In this document: piece by piece, positions 56,940 through 64,000 of the stretch
How the letters are laid out: each line of letters opens with the position of its first letter
Position numbering within the stretch: position 1 is the stretch's first letter
Source: Streptomyces sp. AC555_RSS877
GTDB taxonomy: Bacteria; Actinomycetota; Actinomycetes; Streptomycetales; Streptomycetaceae
NCBI RefSeq assembly: GCF_019049245.1
Contig: NZ_JAGMUK010000064.1
Location: 62,001-126,000, forward strand
DNA length: 64,000 bases
Direction of reading: 5' to 3'
The notes under the pieces: generated by a model
What the model saw: the letters and a program-made list of their open reading frames with translations, nothing else
Database searches by the model: none
What the model was told of the DNA's origin: nothing
Position numbers and translations under genes: made by a program

Positions 56940-58549
56940 ACGAGGCCCTGCCCGACGTCCCAGAAGTCCGCGTGGTCGGCCTTCCCCAGCTCACGTCGGG
57001 CTTCGACCTTGTGGAAAGGCTCGATCTGCCCATGCACCTGAAGGTGCACGGGCCGCTCGAACCCATGGGTGGAGAGCAGCTCGCGAAGCTCTCGGAGGCC
57101 ATCAACCTGAAGGGCCGCGGCGGCGCGGGCTTCCCCTTCCACAAGAAGCTGCGCTCGGTCGCCGAATCGGCGATCAAGCGCGGCGTACGGCCGGTCGTCG
57201 TCGTCAACGGCAGCGAGGACGAGCCGGCCTGCCGCAAGGACACGGTGCTCATCAACCGTGCCCCGCACCTCATCCTGGACGGCGCGCTGCTGGTCGCGGA
57301 GGCCCTGGGTGCCCGCACGCTCGTGGTGGGGGTGACACGTGAGTCCACGCAGCGCTCCATGGAGGCCGCCCTCGCCGAACGCGGCCTCAGCAACGGCCGT
57401 CGATCGGCGCTACGCGCGCGCGTGCAGCGCAATCCCGTCCGCATGGTCACCGGAGCGGCGGCGTCGCTGATCCGCTCCATCGACGGCGGCCCGGCGATCC
57501 CGCCCGGCCGCAAGGTCAGCGCCTCCCAGACCGGCGTGGGCGGAGCACCCACTCTGCTGTCGAACGCGGAGACCTTCGCGCAGCTCGCCATCGCCGCCCG
57601 CATCGGCCCGGAGCGCTACGGCAACACCGGCCTGTACGACGAGCCGGGCACCGTCATGCTCACGGTCTCCGGCGCGGTCGCCCGCCCCATGGTCATCGAG
57701 GTCCCCACGGGCGTGCCGCTGCGCTATGTCCTCCAGCTCGCCGGCGCCCCGCCGGTCCCGCAGGGCGTGCTGACCGGCGGCTACCACGGCAAGTGGATCG
57801 ACGCGGCGACGGTCAACGAGGCGATCGTCTCCCGCAACTCCCTGGACGCGGTGGGCGGTTCCCTCGGCGCCGGCGCGATCCTGCCGATCAGTCAGGAGAC
57901 CTGCCCGCTGGGCGAGTCGCTGCGCGTGGCGCAGTGGCTCGCCGAGGAGAGCGCGGGACAGTGCGGTCCCTGCTACCTCGGGCTGCCCGCCGCCGCGCGC
58001 GGCATGGAGGACATCATCAACGGCGGCGGCCCGGCCGCCCTCGAGGCCCTCAAGCAGGTCGCCAAGAACGTGAAGCGGCGCGGGGCGTGTTCGCACCCCG
58101 ACGGGTCCGCGATGTTCCTGGAGTCGACGATCAAGGCGTTCACGGACGACCTGGCCGCGCACGTCCTGGGGAACGGCTGCGGAAGGCCCGTGGAGGGCGT
58201 TCTGCCGCTCTTCGAGGGCGGCCAGACGCCCACGGGCATCCCCGGCGGCAGCGAGTCCGAGGAGAACGGCCCCAGCCGCCAGAAGATCTACGTCGACTGG
58301 ACGCTGTGCCGGGGCCACGGCCTGTGCGCCGACATCCTCCCGGAGGTCTTCGAGCTGGGCGCCGACGGCTTCCCGACCGTCGCGCAGGCCCAGGTGCCGC
58401 GCTATGCGGAGGCTAAGGCGCTGCGGGCCGTGCGGCGCTGCCCGGCGCTTGCCCTGCGCCTCGAGGAGGACACCCGCTCGCAGGGTGCGACCCGCAACAA
58501 CCTCCCGGTCCTCTCCCAGGGCCGCGGCCGCCGCGCCCTGGGCCGCTGA
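56936..58549 (+). CDS. NuoF-like flavo-iron-sulfur protein fused to a ferredoxin
   Basis: A 537-residue cytosolic protein. Residues 50-400 match the 51-kDa (NuoF) subunit of complex I: GRGGAGFP for FMN/NADH, an SLBB-like part, and the iron-sulfur region. The cluster motif reads ESAGQCGPC, so the usual first cysteine is Ala-340 and only C343, C346 and C385 remain. Residues about 450-510 form a ferredoxin with C458, H461, C464 and C502 (CxxHxxC...CP), typical of [3Fe-4S]-type or His-variant ferredoxins. The GTG overlaps the stop of the haem protein gene. The inferred role is to pass electrons from NAD(P)H or a flavin partner to the membrane haems. Confidence 0.85.
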   Translation: MNEALPDVPEVRVVGLPQLTSGFDLVERLDLPMHLKVHGPLEPMGGEQLAKLSEAINLKGRGGAGFPFHKKLRSVAESAIKRGVRPVVVVNGSEDEPACRKDTVLINRAPHLILDGALLVAEALGARTLVVGVTRESTQRSMEAALAERGLSNGRRSALRARVQRNPVRMVTGAAASLIRSIDGGPAIPPGRKVSASQTGVGGAPTLLSNAETFAQLAIAARIGPERYGNTGLYDEPGTVMLTVSGAVARPMVIEVPTGVPLRYVLQLAGAPPVPQGVLTGGYHGKWIDAATVNEAIVSRNSLDAVGGSLGAGAILPISQETCPLGESLRVAQWLAEESAGQCGPCYLGLPAAARGMEDIINGGGPAALEALKQVAKNVKRRGACSHPDGSAMFLESTIKAFTDDLAAHVLGNGCGRPVEGVLPLFEGGQTPTGIPGGSESEENGPSRQKIYVDWTLCRGHGLCADILPEVFELGADGFPTVAQAQVPRYAEAKALRAVRRCPALALRLEEDTRSQGATRNNLPVLSQGRGRRALGR

Positions 58550-58630
58550 ACACACTCCGGCGGGCTGCCCTTGAGGGCGGCCCGCCGTTCTCCTGCCATC
58601 GGCAGACGCAGACGTACCCCCACACACGCC

Positions 58631-58664
58631 GAAGGCGGGTCATCCTCTCGGATGACCCGCCTTC
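58631..58664. terminator. 15-bp perfect hairpin terminator
   Basis: Arms 58631-58645 (GAAGGCGGGTCATCC) and 58650-58664 are exact reverse complements around TCTC. The hairpin lies nine bases beyond the tRNA-Ala 3' end and about 80 bases after the NuoF-like gene stop, so it can end transcription from both sides. Confidence 0.88.
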
Positions 58665-58672
58665 GATTGCTG

Positions 58673-58745
58673 TGGAGCTAAGGAGAATTGAACTCCTGAC
58701 CTCCTGCATGCCATGCAGGCGCTCTACCAACTGAGCTATAGCCCC
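58673..58745 (-). tRNA. tRNA-Ala (GGC), copy 1
   Basis: A 73-base cloverleaf: acceptor GGGGCTA/TAGCTCC, D arm GCTC...GAGC, anticodon stem CCTGC/GCAGG with loop ATGGCAT giving anticodon GGC, T arm AGGAG-TTCAATT-CTCCT, discriminator A. CCA is not encoded. It reads the dominant alanine codon GCC. It is identical over all 73 bases to the copy at 59726-59798. Confidence 0.97.
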
Positions 58746-58808
58746 TCGCGGTCATGCGAAGAAACCGCCTGTTGACCGCGCCGCCCGGTTTCCCCGGCGG
58801 CGACGCCA

Positions 58809-58838
58809 ACTTTACCGGCCGACCGGGTGGAGCACCAA
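58809..58838 (-). promoter_or_regulatory. Promoter of tRNA-Ala copy 1
   Basis: A -35 TTGGTG (58833-58838) and a -10 TAAAGT (58809-58814) are separated by 18 bases. The implied transcript has a leader of nearly 60 bases to be removed by RNase P. The second copy has the same -10 and spacing. Confidence 0.65.
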
Positions 58839-58878
58839 ATCGGTTCCGTTCTGTCCGGATACGGGAGTTGATGTCGCC

Positions 58879-59112
58879 TCACGCGGTGACGAACGAATAG
58901 AACCGTTTGAGCGTGCAGTGCTCTTCGAGGAGCCGCCCGTAGATCGGCTCACCCTCCAGTTCGCGGTACGTCTCGATCGGATCGCCTTTTATGATCAGCG
59001 CCCGCGCGCACTCCTCGCACCAGTACTGGTACTCGGAGTTGACCGGCTCCATGTCACGGACGATCGGCGTACCGCTGCCGCACCAGTCGCACTTTCGCCT
59101 GTGTGCACCCAT
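58879..59112 (-). CDS. Small zinc-ribbon protein (77 aa)
   Basis: A 77-residue protein with CDWCGSG near the N-terminus and WCEEC about 25 residues later, a four-cysteine zinc-binding site. The rest is acidic and helical (RELEGEPIYGRLLEEH) with one more cysteine. I do not know the family. ATG 59112 follows the stop of another small zinc-ribbon gene by three bases, so they are one operon. Confidence 0.8.
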   Translation of the reverse strand: MGAHRRKCDWCGSGTPIVRDMEPVNSEYQYWCEECARALIIKGDPIETYRELEGEPIYGRLLEEHCTLKRFYSFVTA

Positions 59113-59115
59113 CGA

Positions 59116-59289
59116 TCAGCTCCAGCTGTGGCCGCAGGCCGTGCACACGTAGGAGATCCCGCCGTTGTCCCCCAGGACCTGGGCGACGTGGACGGAACCA
59201 CAGGAAGGGCAGCTGAGGCGGGTGACCGTATCCCGTGTCGATGCTGCTTCGCGGAGGTGGCCGACCTCCGTGAGGATGCTCGCAGGCAT
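59116..59289 (-). CDS. Small zinc-ribbon protein (57 aa)
   Basis: A 57-residue protein with a short helical head (SILTEVGHLREAAS) and a classical zinc ribbon, CPSCGS then CTACGH about 23 residues later, ending HSWS. Size and form suggest a nucleic-acid or RNA-polymerase-binding ribbon. GGGAGGGAG five bases before ATG 59289 is a strong ribosome site. The gene is short enough to be missed by length-filtered gene finders. Confidence 0.8.
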   Translation of the reverse strand: MPASILTEVGHLREAASTRDTVTRLSCPSCGSVHVAQVLGDNGGISYVCTACGHSWS

Positions 59290-59676
59290 CACTACTCCCT
59301 CCCGTCGGGCCGCGCCCCCTTCCGGCCGTTTGATTCTGCCACGGCCGGACCAATACGGTCAGCGACGCCTCAGTACCAGTCCGGACACGGCACCCGCCGC
59401 GGCGGTCCCGGCCGGCGCGAAACTGCACGCCAAAGCGTTTCCGCAGAGGTATACGCCTCCAAGCCCCCAAGTGACTCAAGCCGATTCAAGAACAGTGTGC
59501 CGGGTTCTCGGGCCCCACCCCAGCGGCGTCCGCGGGAGCGTCCGGCCGAGGGCGAGCGCGAGCCCGTCCGCCCCGCACCGGCGAAGGCGACGTACAGCGG
59601 CACACCGCTCTCGCCACCGCCCCGGCCACCACCCGAGGGGACGGCCCGGCACACGACCGAGGACGGTATAAAAGAA
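59290..59676. other. Intergenic stretch, no gene supported
   Basis: Between the zinc-ribbon operon and the second tRNA-Ala terminator. Several open frames cross the stretch on both strands, but none combines a start, a ribosome site and plausible composition. It should contain the promoter of the zinc-ribbon pair; I cannot point to convincing hexamers. Confidence 0.5.
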
Positions 59677-59699
59677 ATCCCGCCCCAACGGGACGGGAT
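59677..59699 (-). terminator. Intrinsic terminator of tRNA-Ala copy 2
   Basis: In the tRNA direction the RNA reads AUCCCGUCCC-GUU-GGGGCGGGAU (ten pairs with one U-G wobble) followed by UUCUUUUAU. It ends 26 bases past the tRNA 3' end. Confidence 0.88.
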
Positions 59700-59725
59700 C
59701 TTCACCAAGCGATCTTCGAGAACTG

Positions 59726-59798
59726 TGGAGCTAAGGAGAATTGAACTCCTGACCTCCTGCATGCCATGCAGGCGCTCTACCAACTGAGCTATAGCCCC
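59726..59798 (-). tRNA. tRNA-Ala (GGC), copy 2
   Basis: Identical over its 73 bases to the copy at 58673-58745, with anticodon GGC. Flanks differ apart from a few bases beyond the 3' end (shared CTG before TGGAGC on the plus strand). It has its own promoter and terminator, so both copies are probably active. Confidence 0.97.
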
Positions 59799-59833
59799 TT
59801 GCGTTCTTCCCGCTCGGCGGGCGAACAAGAAGA

Positions 59834-59863
59834 ACTTTAGCCTGCGACCTGCCGGAAAGTGAA
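59834..59863 (-). promoter_or_regulatory. Promoter of tRNA-Ala copy 2
   Basis: A -35 TTCACT (59858-59863), an 18-base spacer and a -10 TAAAGT (59834-59839) lie 36 bases before the tRNA 5' end. The -10 and spacing match those of copy 1. Confidence 0.65.
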
Positions 59864-59891
59864 ATCCGGGTCGCGGGCCTGAGTGCGACGC

Positions 59892-60560
59892 TCAGTCGTC
59901 GTCGCCGAGCACCGGCTCCGGGAGAGTGCCGGCGTTGTGCTCGAGGAGGCGCCAGCCGCGTGCCCCCTCGCCGAGGACGGACCAGCAGCAGTTGGAGAGT
60001 CCGCCGAGGCTCTCCCAGTGGTGCGCCTCCAGGCCGAGGAGGCGTCCGATGGTCGTCCGGATCGTGCCGCCGTGGCTGACCACGACGAGCGTGCCGTCGT
60101 CGGGAAGCTTCTCGGCGTGCCGCAGCACCACGGGGGCGGCGCGGTCGGCGACCTCGGTCTCCAGTTCGCCGCCTCCGCGGCGCACCGGCTCGCCGCGCTT
60201 CCACGCCGCGTACTCCTCGCCGTGCCGGGCGATGATCTCCTCGTGCGTCAGCCCCTGCCAGACACCCGCGTAGGTCTCCCGCAGCCCCTCGTCGTGGGTC
60301 ACCTCCAGGCCGGTGAGCTCGGCGAGCTCGGCGGCCGTGTTGGCGGCCCGCTGAAGGTCGGAGGCGACGATCGCGTCGGGGGTCAGGGAGGCCAGCAGCC
60401 GGGCGGCGCGCCGGGCCTGGGAGACGCCGGTCTCGGTGAGGGCGACGTCCGTGGTGCCCTGGAAGCGGCGCTCCACGTTCCAGGCGGTCTGGCCGTGCCG
60501 CCAGAGGATGACACGGCGGCCGCGGCCCGGCTTGCGACCGGCTCCCGCGGGGGCGCTCAC
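59892..60560 (-). CDS. Histidine phosphatase superfamily protein
   Basis: A 222-residue phosphoglycerate mutase-like phosphatase. The RHG motif (LWRHGQTAWN, about residue 21) holds the phospho-accepting histidine, and VVSHGGTIR (about 162-170) the second histidine. In this position next to rsfS, relatives are annotated as phosphoglycerate mutase or glucosyl-3-phosphoglycerate phosphatase; the substrate cannot be read from sequence. GTG 60560 overlaps the rsfS stop (GTGA). Confidence 0.9.
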   Translation of the reverse strand: MSAPAGAGRKPGRGRRVILWRHGQTAWNVERRFQGTTDVALTETGVSQARRAARLLASLTPDAIVASDLQRAANTAAELAELTGLEVTHDEGLRETYAGVWQGLTHEEIIARHGEEYAAWKRGEPVRRGGGELETEVADRAAPVVLRHAEKLPDDGTLVVVSHGGTIRTTIGRLLGLEAHHWESLGGLSNCCWSVLGEGARGWRLLEHNAGTLPEPVLGDDD

Positions 60561-61000
60561 CGCGCGTCCCCGAACTCGGCGGCGTCCTCCTCGGCGCGCA
60601 GCTTGGCGTGCTCCTGGCCCTTGCCGCGGGTCGCCTTGGCGTCGGCGGGCAGGTCGAGCTCGGGGCAGTCCTTCCACAGCCGTTCCAGGGCGTAGAAGAC
60701 ACGCTCCTCGCTGTGCTGGACGTGTACGACGATGTCCACGTAGTCCAGCAGGACCCAGCGGGCCTCGCGGTCGCCCTCGCGGCGCACCGGCTTGACGCCG
60801 AGCTCCTTCGAGAGCCGCTCCTCGATCTCGTCGACGATCGACTTGACCTGGCGGTCGTTGGGCGCGGAGGCCAGCAGGAAGGCGTCGGTGATCGACAGGA
60901 CGTCACTGACGTCGTAGGCGATGACGTCGTGCGCCAGCTTGTCGGCTGCCGCCTGGGCGGCGGTGGTGATGAGCTCGAGAGAGCGGTCAGTCGCGGTCAC
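60557..61000 (-). CDS. rsfS: Ribosomal silencing factor RsfS
   Basis: A 147-residue RsfS/YbeB (DUF143) protein that binds L14 on the 50S subunit and blocks subunit joining during starvation. The core carries SITDAFLLASAPNDRQV and the WVLLDYVDIVVHV strand. A charged tail extends the normal length by about 25 residues. It is coupled to the phosphatase gene, downstream of a LytR-like gene and nadD as in other actinobacteria. Confidence 0.95.
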   Translation of the reverse strand: MTATDRSLELITTAAQAAADKLAHDVIAYDVSDVLSITDAFLLASAPNDRQVKSIVDEIEERLSKELGVKPVRREGDREARWVLLDYVDIVVHVQHSEERVFYALERLWKDCPELDLPADAKATRGKGQEHAKLRAEEDAAEFGDAR

Positions 61001-61105
61001 TACAAGGCTTTCGGTCGGCGGACACTTGACGCCAAGGGTCTCACGGACCGCCGGGGCCGCCCCACGCGATCAGCGGATCACGTGGGGCGGCCCCGACCGG
61101 CTCGG

Positions 61106-62845
61106 TCAGGAGGAGCCCGGCTCGTAGTCCTGGCCGAGGACCACGGCCACGTTCGCGCTCCCGGAGACCTTGCCCTTGGTGACGGAGCCGTCGTCCAGGC
61201 CCAGGGTCTTGGCGACCTCGGTGGCGTTCTCCTTGTCGGCGGCGTCGGCGTAGACGACCTTGGACGTGGCCCGAGCCGAGGAGGCCGTGCCGCCTTCCAG
61301 GAAGCTGAAGCCGCCGTTGAGGAGGACGACGCGAGCCTTCTCGGTGTTGTCCTTGACGCCGGTGGCGTTCTGGACGGAGACGCTGACCGCGGCGTCCTTG
61401 TCGGGGCTCTTCGCGGTACCGCCGAGCACGTCCTTGACGACGCTGTCGCTCGCCGCCGCGCTCAGGGTGCCGTCGGTCTGCACGGGCAGCAGCGCGGTCT
61501 TGTAGTCGCCGCCCTTGGCCCGGTCGGCGAGCTTGGCGAGGAAGGTGCCGAGGTCCTTGTCGGTGAGCGACGGGTCGAGGATCTGCGCCAGTGTCTGCAC
61601 GGTGGTCGTCGCGGCCGTGGGGTCGGAGGACAGCTTGCGCAGCACACCCTGCATGACCTGGCCGAACCGCTCCAGCTGGGCGTTCTGGGCCTCGCCGGAG
61701 GCGCGGTAGGTGGCATAGGCGACGGCCGTCTTGCCGCTGAGCGTCTGGGCCTTCCCCTTCTTCACCAGGGGTGCCTGGCCCTTCTTGGCCTCCGGGTCGG
61801 GCACGTCGGCGTTGGTGTCGACCTCGATGTTGCCGACCAGGTCGACCAGGTTCTGCAGGTAGGGGGTGTCGAGGCGCCAGGTGCCCTCGATGTCGGTGCC
61901 GAGGACGCCGTCGAGGGAGTCGCGGGTACCGGAGGAGCCGTCGTCCTCGACCGACTTGGCGAGGGTGGTCGTGGACCCGTCGTCGTCCGTGAGGACGAGG
62001 GAGTTGGGCAGCAGAACGGTGGTGCCCTGCTTGGTGGTGGTGTTGTCGACGAACAGCGCCGTGGACGTGCCGCCCTGGGCGGTGTTGTGCAGGTGGACGA
62101 CGATCACGTCGCGGTTCTGGGCCCCGGCGGCGGTGGCCGTGCCGGTCTTCGCGTCCGGGGACGAGGACAGTCCGGGCAGCTTCCCGGCGTACCAGAGGTA
62201 GCCGACACCGCCGACCGCGACCAGCGCCATCACCACCACGAGGGCGACAAGGCGGCTGCGGGCGCGGCGCTTGGCCTCCTCGCGGCGCTCGGTGCGGTTC
62301 TCGGTGAAGTTCAGCCAGTCGATGACGTCTTCGGAGTCGCCGTCGGGCTCCTCGACGAAGGCGAACTGCCCGGTGTGGAACTCCCGTTCACCGTCGGGCC
62401 GGTGGGCCTCGTCGGCGCCGGAGCGATGGCGTTGCCCAGAGGTGTCCGCTTCCGCGGCCGGGCCGGACTGCTGGGGGATGTAGGCCGTCTGTTCGGCGAC
62501 GCGGGGCTGCTGACCGCTGGTGGCGGTCTGGCCGTAGGGGTCGTACGACGGCGCCGGTCCGCCCTGCTGGACACCGGTGCCGTAGGGGTCGTACGGCGGC
62601 GGTACGGGTGCCTGCCGGCCGGTGTCGTACGGGTCGTACGCGGGGGCCGGGTGCTGCCCGCCCGTGGCGTACGGGTCGTAGCCGTAGCCCTGCTGCTGCG
62701 CGTACGGGTCGTACGGCTGCTGGGGGGCCTGCTGTTGCTGCGGCAGGACCGGCCGGTACATCGGCCGGCCGTACTCGTCGTAGCCGACGAGCTCGTACTG
62801 GTCGTCGCGATTGCCGCCGTATCCCGCGTCGTATCGGTCGTTCAC
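61106..62845 (-). CDS. LytR-CpsA-Psr-like membrane protein
   Basis: A 579-residue protein. The disordered cytoplasmic head (1-198) has five YDPY motifs (near residues 45, 56, 70, 85 and 101). A single membrane segment follows (199-218), then an extracellular LCP-like domain (about 240-425) and a LytR_C domain (about 470-575, SVSVQNATG...VVLLNGGF). LCP enzymes attach glycopolymers to peptidoglycan, but the usual arginine-rich active-site motifs (RSDT and the late RxxR...R cluster) are not visible here, so it may be inactive or diverged. GTG 62845 has a GAGAGGGG site upstream. Confidence 0.82.
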   Translation of the reverse strand: MNDRYDAGYGGNRDDQYELVGYDEYGRPMYRPVLPQQQQAPQQPYDPYAQQQGYGYDPYATGGQHPAPAYDPYDTGRQAPVPPPYDPYGTGVQQGGPAPSYDPYGQTATSGQQPRVAEQTAYIPQQSGPAAEADTSGQRHRSGADEAHRPDGEREFHTGQFAFVEEPDGDSEDVIDWLNFTENRTERREEAKRRARSRLVALVVVMALVAVGGVGYLWYAGKLPGLSSSPDAKTGTATAAGAQNRDVIVVHLHNTAQGGTSTALFVDNTTTKQGTTVLLPNSLVLTDDDGSTTTLAKSVEDDGSSGTRDSLDGVLGTDIEGTWRLDTPYLQNLVDLVGNIEVDTNADVPDPEAKKGQAPLVKKGKAQTLSGKTAVAYATYRASGEAQNAQLERFGQVMQGVLRKLSSDPTAATTTVQTLAQILDPSLTDKDLGTFLAKLADRAKGGDYKTALLPVQTDGTLSAAASDSVVKDVLGGTAKSPDKDAAVSVSVQNATGVKDNTEKARVVLLNGGFSFLEGGTASSARATSKVVYADAADKENATEVAKTLGLDDGSVTKGKVSGSANVAVVLGQDYEPGSS

Positions 62846-62861
62846 CGGTGCCCCTCTCGGC

Positions 62862-63572
62862 TCACTCGCCGCGGTACAGCTCGCGCTTGTCGATGTAACG
62901 CACGACTCCGTCCGGCACCAGATACCAGACGGGGTCGCCCTTGGCGACTCTCGCCCGGCAGTCGGTGGAGGAGATGGCGAGGGCGGGGACCTCGACGAGC
63001 GAGACGCCGCCCTCCGGGAGACCGGAGTCGGACAGGACGTGGCCCGGCCGGGTGACCCCGATGAAGTGCGCGAGGGAGAACAGCTCTTCGGCGTCCCGCC
63101 AGGTCAGGATCTGACCGAGGGCGTCGGCGCCGGTGATGAAGAAGAGGTCGGTGTCGGGGTTGAGCGCGCGCAGGTCGCGCAGGGTGTCCGCGGTGTAGGT
63201 GGCGCCGCCGCGGTCGATGTCGATGCGGCTGACCGAGAACTGGGGGTTCTCGGCGGTCGCGATGACCGTCATCAGGTAGCGGTCCTCGGCCAGGGAGACC
63301 TTGCGGTGGCTCTTCTGCCACGGCTGGCCGGTCGGCACGAACACCACCTCGTCCAGGTGGAACTGCGCGGCGACCTCGCTGGCCGCCACGAGGTGCCCGT
63401 GGTGGATGGGGTCGAACGTTCCGCCCATGACACCGAGACGGCGTTTGCCGGAGCCCGACGGTCCGTTGCCGAGGGCGCTCGACGGACGGTTGTCGACACC
63501 GTTCACCGGGCGGTCTTCCGTGCCGTTCGGCGTGTCGTTCGCCGGACCGGTAGGCATGTCCTGCTCTCCCAT
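62862..63572 (-). CDS. nadD: Nicotinate-nucleotide adenylyltransferase
   Basis: A 236-residue enzyme that makes deamido-NAD from nicotinate mononucleotide and ATP. It shows GGTFDPIHHGH (about residues 50-60) and the SSTDCR motif near the C-terminus. The first 40 residues are a Gly/Pro/Asn-rich tail absent from shorter homologues. ATG 63557 is an alternative start five codons in. It lies 16 bases upstream of the LytR-like gene, probably co-transcribed. Confidence 0.94.
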   Translation of the reverse strand: MGEQDMPTGPANDTPNGTEDRPVNGVDNRPSSALGNGPSGSGKRRLGVMGGTFDPIHHGHLVAASEVAAQFHLDEVVFVPTGQPWQKSHRKVSLAEDRYLMTVIATAENPQFSVSRIDIDRGGATYTADTLRDLRALNPDTDLFFITGADALGQILTWRDAEELFSLAHFIGVTRPGHVLSDSGLPEGGVSLVEVPALAISSTDCRARVAKGDPVWYLVPDGVVRYIDKRELYRGE

Positions 63573-63651
63573 GCGTGCAGACCCTACCGGCCCAGCCTGA
63601 GGGCGCCGGTCGGAGGATGCCCGGAGTGCCCTGTTATGGGCGCCGGGTGCC

Positions 63652-63816
63652 TCAGCGGTCGCGGTTGAAACGGGTGGTGATCCACAGCAGAAGCATCAGG
63701 ATGAGAAAGGCGGCGCCGCCGGTCACCAGCGGGTCGAGGCTCTCGTGGTTGCCACCGTGCTCTTCGCCCTCGGCGGCGAGGGTGACCAACTGGGCAGCGG
63801 TGCTGTGGAAGCTCAT
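63652..63816 (-). CDS. Small single-span membrane protein (54 aa)
   Basis: A 54-residue frame starting MSFHSTAAQLVTLAAEGEEH and ending TTRFNRDR. A hydrophilic His/Glu/Asn-rich stretch precedes one membrane helix (GAAFLILMLLLWITT). I recognise it as a small protein conserved next to nadD in streptomycetes but know no function. Only weak GAAG precedes the ATG. It may be co-transcribed with the partial gene upstream. Confidence 0.7.
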   Translation of the reverse strand: MSFHSTAAQLVTLAAEGEEHGGNHESLDPLVTGGAAFLILMLLLWITTRFNRDR

Positions 63817-63925
63817 CTTCGGCAGGACCTATCCGGTGTGGGCGGAGTAAAGACGTCGGCCCATGGTAAGCGGGCGGTCCGACGCCGATCACGCCGACTC
63901 CGCCATTGGGAACCTTCACCCCGGC

Positions 63926-64000
63926 TCAGTCGTCTTTCCGCTTGTACCCCCGCAGCAGGAACCACGCGGTCAGCACACAGCCCAGCGCCATCACGATCAG
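63926..64000 (-). CDS. C-terminal end of a membrane protein (partial)
   Basis: The last 24 codons of a gene that starts beyond the window. The end reads LIVMALGCVLTAWFLLRGYKRKDD: a hydrophobic helix followed by a basic and acidic tail, so the C-terminus is a membrane segment with a cytoplasmic end. Too short to name. Confidence 0.65.
   Translation of the reverse strand: MIVMALGCVLTAWFLLRGYKRKDD

Noticed and set aside
59370..59828. A 152-codon frame covering tRNA-Ala copy 2
   Set aside because: It reads through a functional tRNA gene and its terminator and has no ribosome site.
60608..63055. An 815-codon plus-strand frame opposite rsfS, the LytR-like gene and nadD
   Set aside because: Three real genes with recognisable motifs lie on the minus strand; the frame crosses their boundaries.

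Overview
The window is a stretch of an actinobacterial chromosome, almost certainly a Streptomyces. It has very high G+C in third codon positions and frequent GTG starts. The core gene order (leuA, era, phoH-ybeY-CBS, dnaJ2-hrcA, hemW, lepA-rpsT-holA-comEC-comEA, degV, leuS, rsfS, LytR-like, nadD) is one I know from streptomycete chromosomes. I see no prophage, insertion sequence, CRISPR array or plasmid feature; the variation consists of accessory gene pairs set between conserved blocks.

Layout. 1-5.1 kb: leuA behind a leucine leader peptide, a protealysin-like protease with its emfourin-type inhibitor, and a GH1 glycosidase. 5.2-11.1 kb: era, an unlinked PII protein, a secreted protein, and the phoH-ybeY-CBS-mmcQ-like run. 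11.2-17.2 kb: a PfkB sugar kinase, a glucarate/5-dehydro-4-deoxyglucarate catabolic pair with a divergent IclR regulator, and an MFS exporter. 17.2-26.1 kb: an adenine/adenosine deaminase, RNase Z, a HIT protein, tricorn protease, RsmE and a nitronate monooxygenase-like enzyme. 26.2-31.6 kb: dnaJ2-hrcA under a CIRCE element, a metallo-hydrolase, a DUF3097 protein and hemW. 31.6-38.4 kb: a signalling island with a SpoIIE/HATPase phosphatase divergent from a poly-HAMP hybrid histidine kinase and a receiver protein. 38.5-52.2 kb: acyl-CoA ligase, lepA, rpsT, holA, NAT, comEC/comEA and degV. 52.3-58.6 kb: leuS behind a second leucine leader peptide with a clear attenuator, divergent from a membrane-haem / NuoF-ferredoxin electron-transfer pair. 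58.6-64 kb: two identical tRNA-Ala genes around two small zinc-ribbon genes, then phosphatase, rsfS, LytR-like, nadD and small membrane proteins.

Genes that work together. leuA and leuS, at opposite ends of the window, each carry a short upstream ORF with a run of leucine codons, so leucine synthesis and charging may both be set by ribosome stalling. The stress-control island joins a phosphatase of the anti-sigma type with a cytosolic HAMP-repeat kinase and a receiver with no output domain. The 55.6-58.5 kb pair looks like a membrane electron-transfer module: a four-histidine haem protein translationally coupled to a NuoF-like flavo-iron-sulfur protein fused to a ferredoxin. I consider it the best candidate for an undescribed system here.

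Regulatory style. At least nine reading frames in the window (eight genes and the leuS leader peptide) have a TAnnnT hexamer 6-7 bases before the start codon and no Shine-Dalgarno sequence, which suggests leaderless transcripts. Convergent gene ends carry long G+C-rich hairpins and a dispersed intergenic repeat family.
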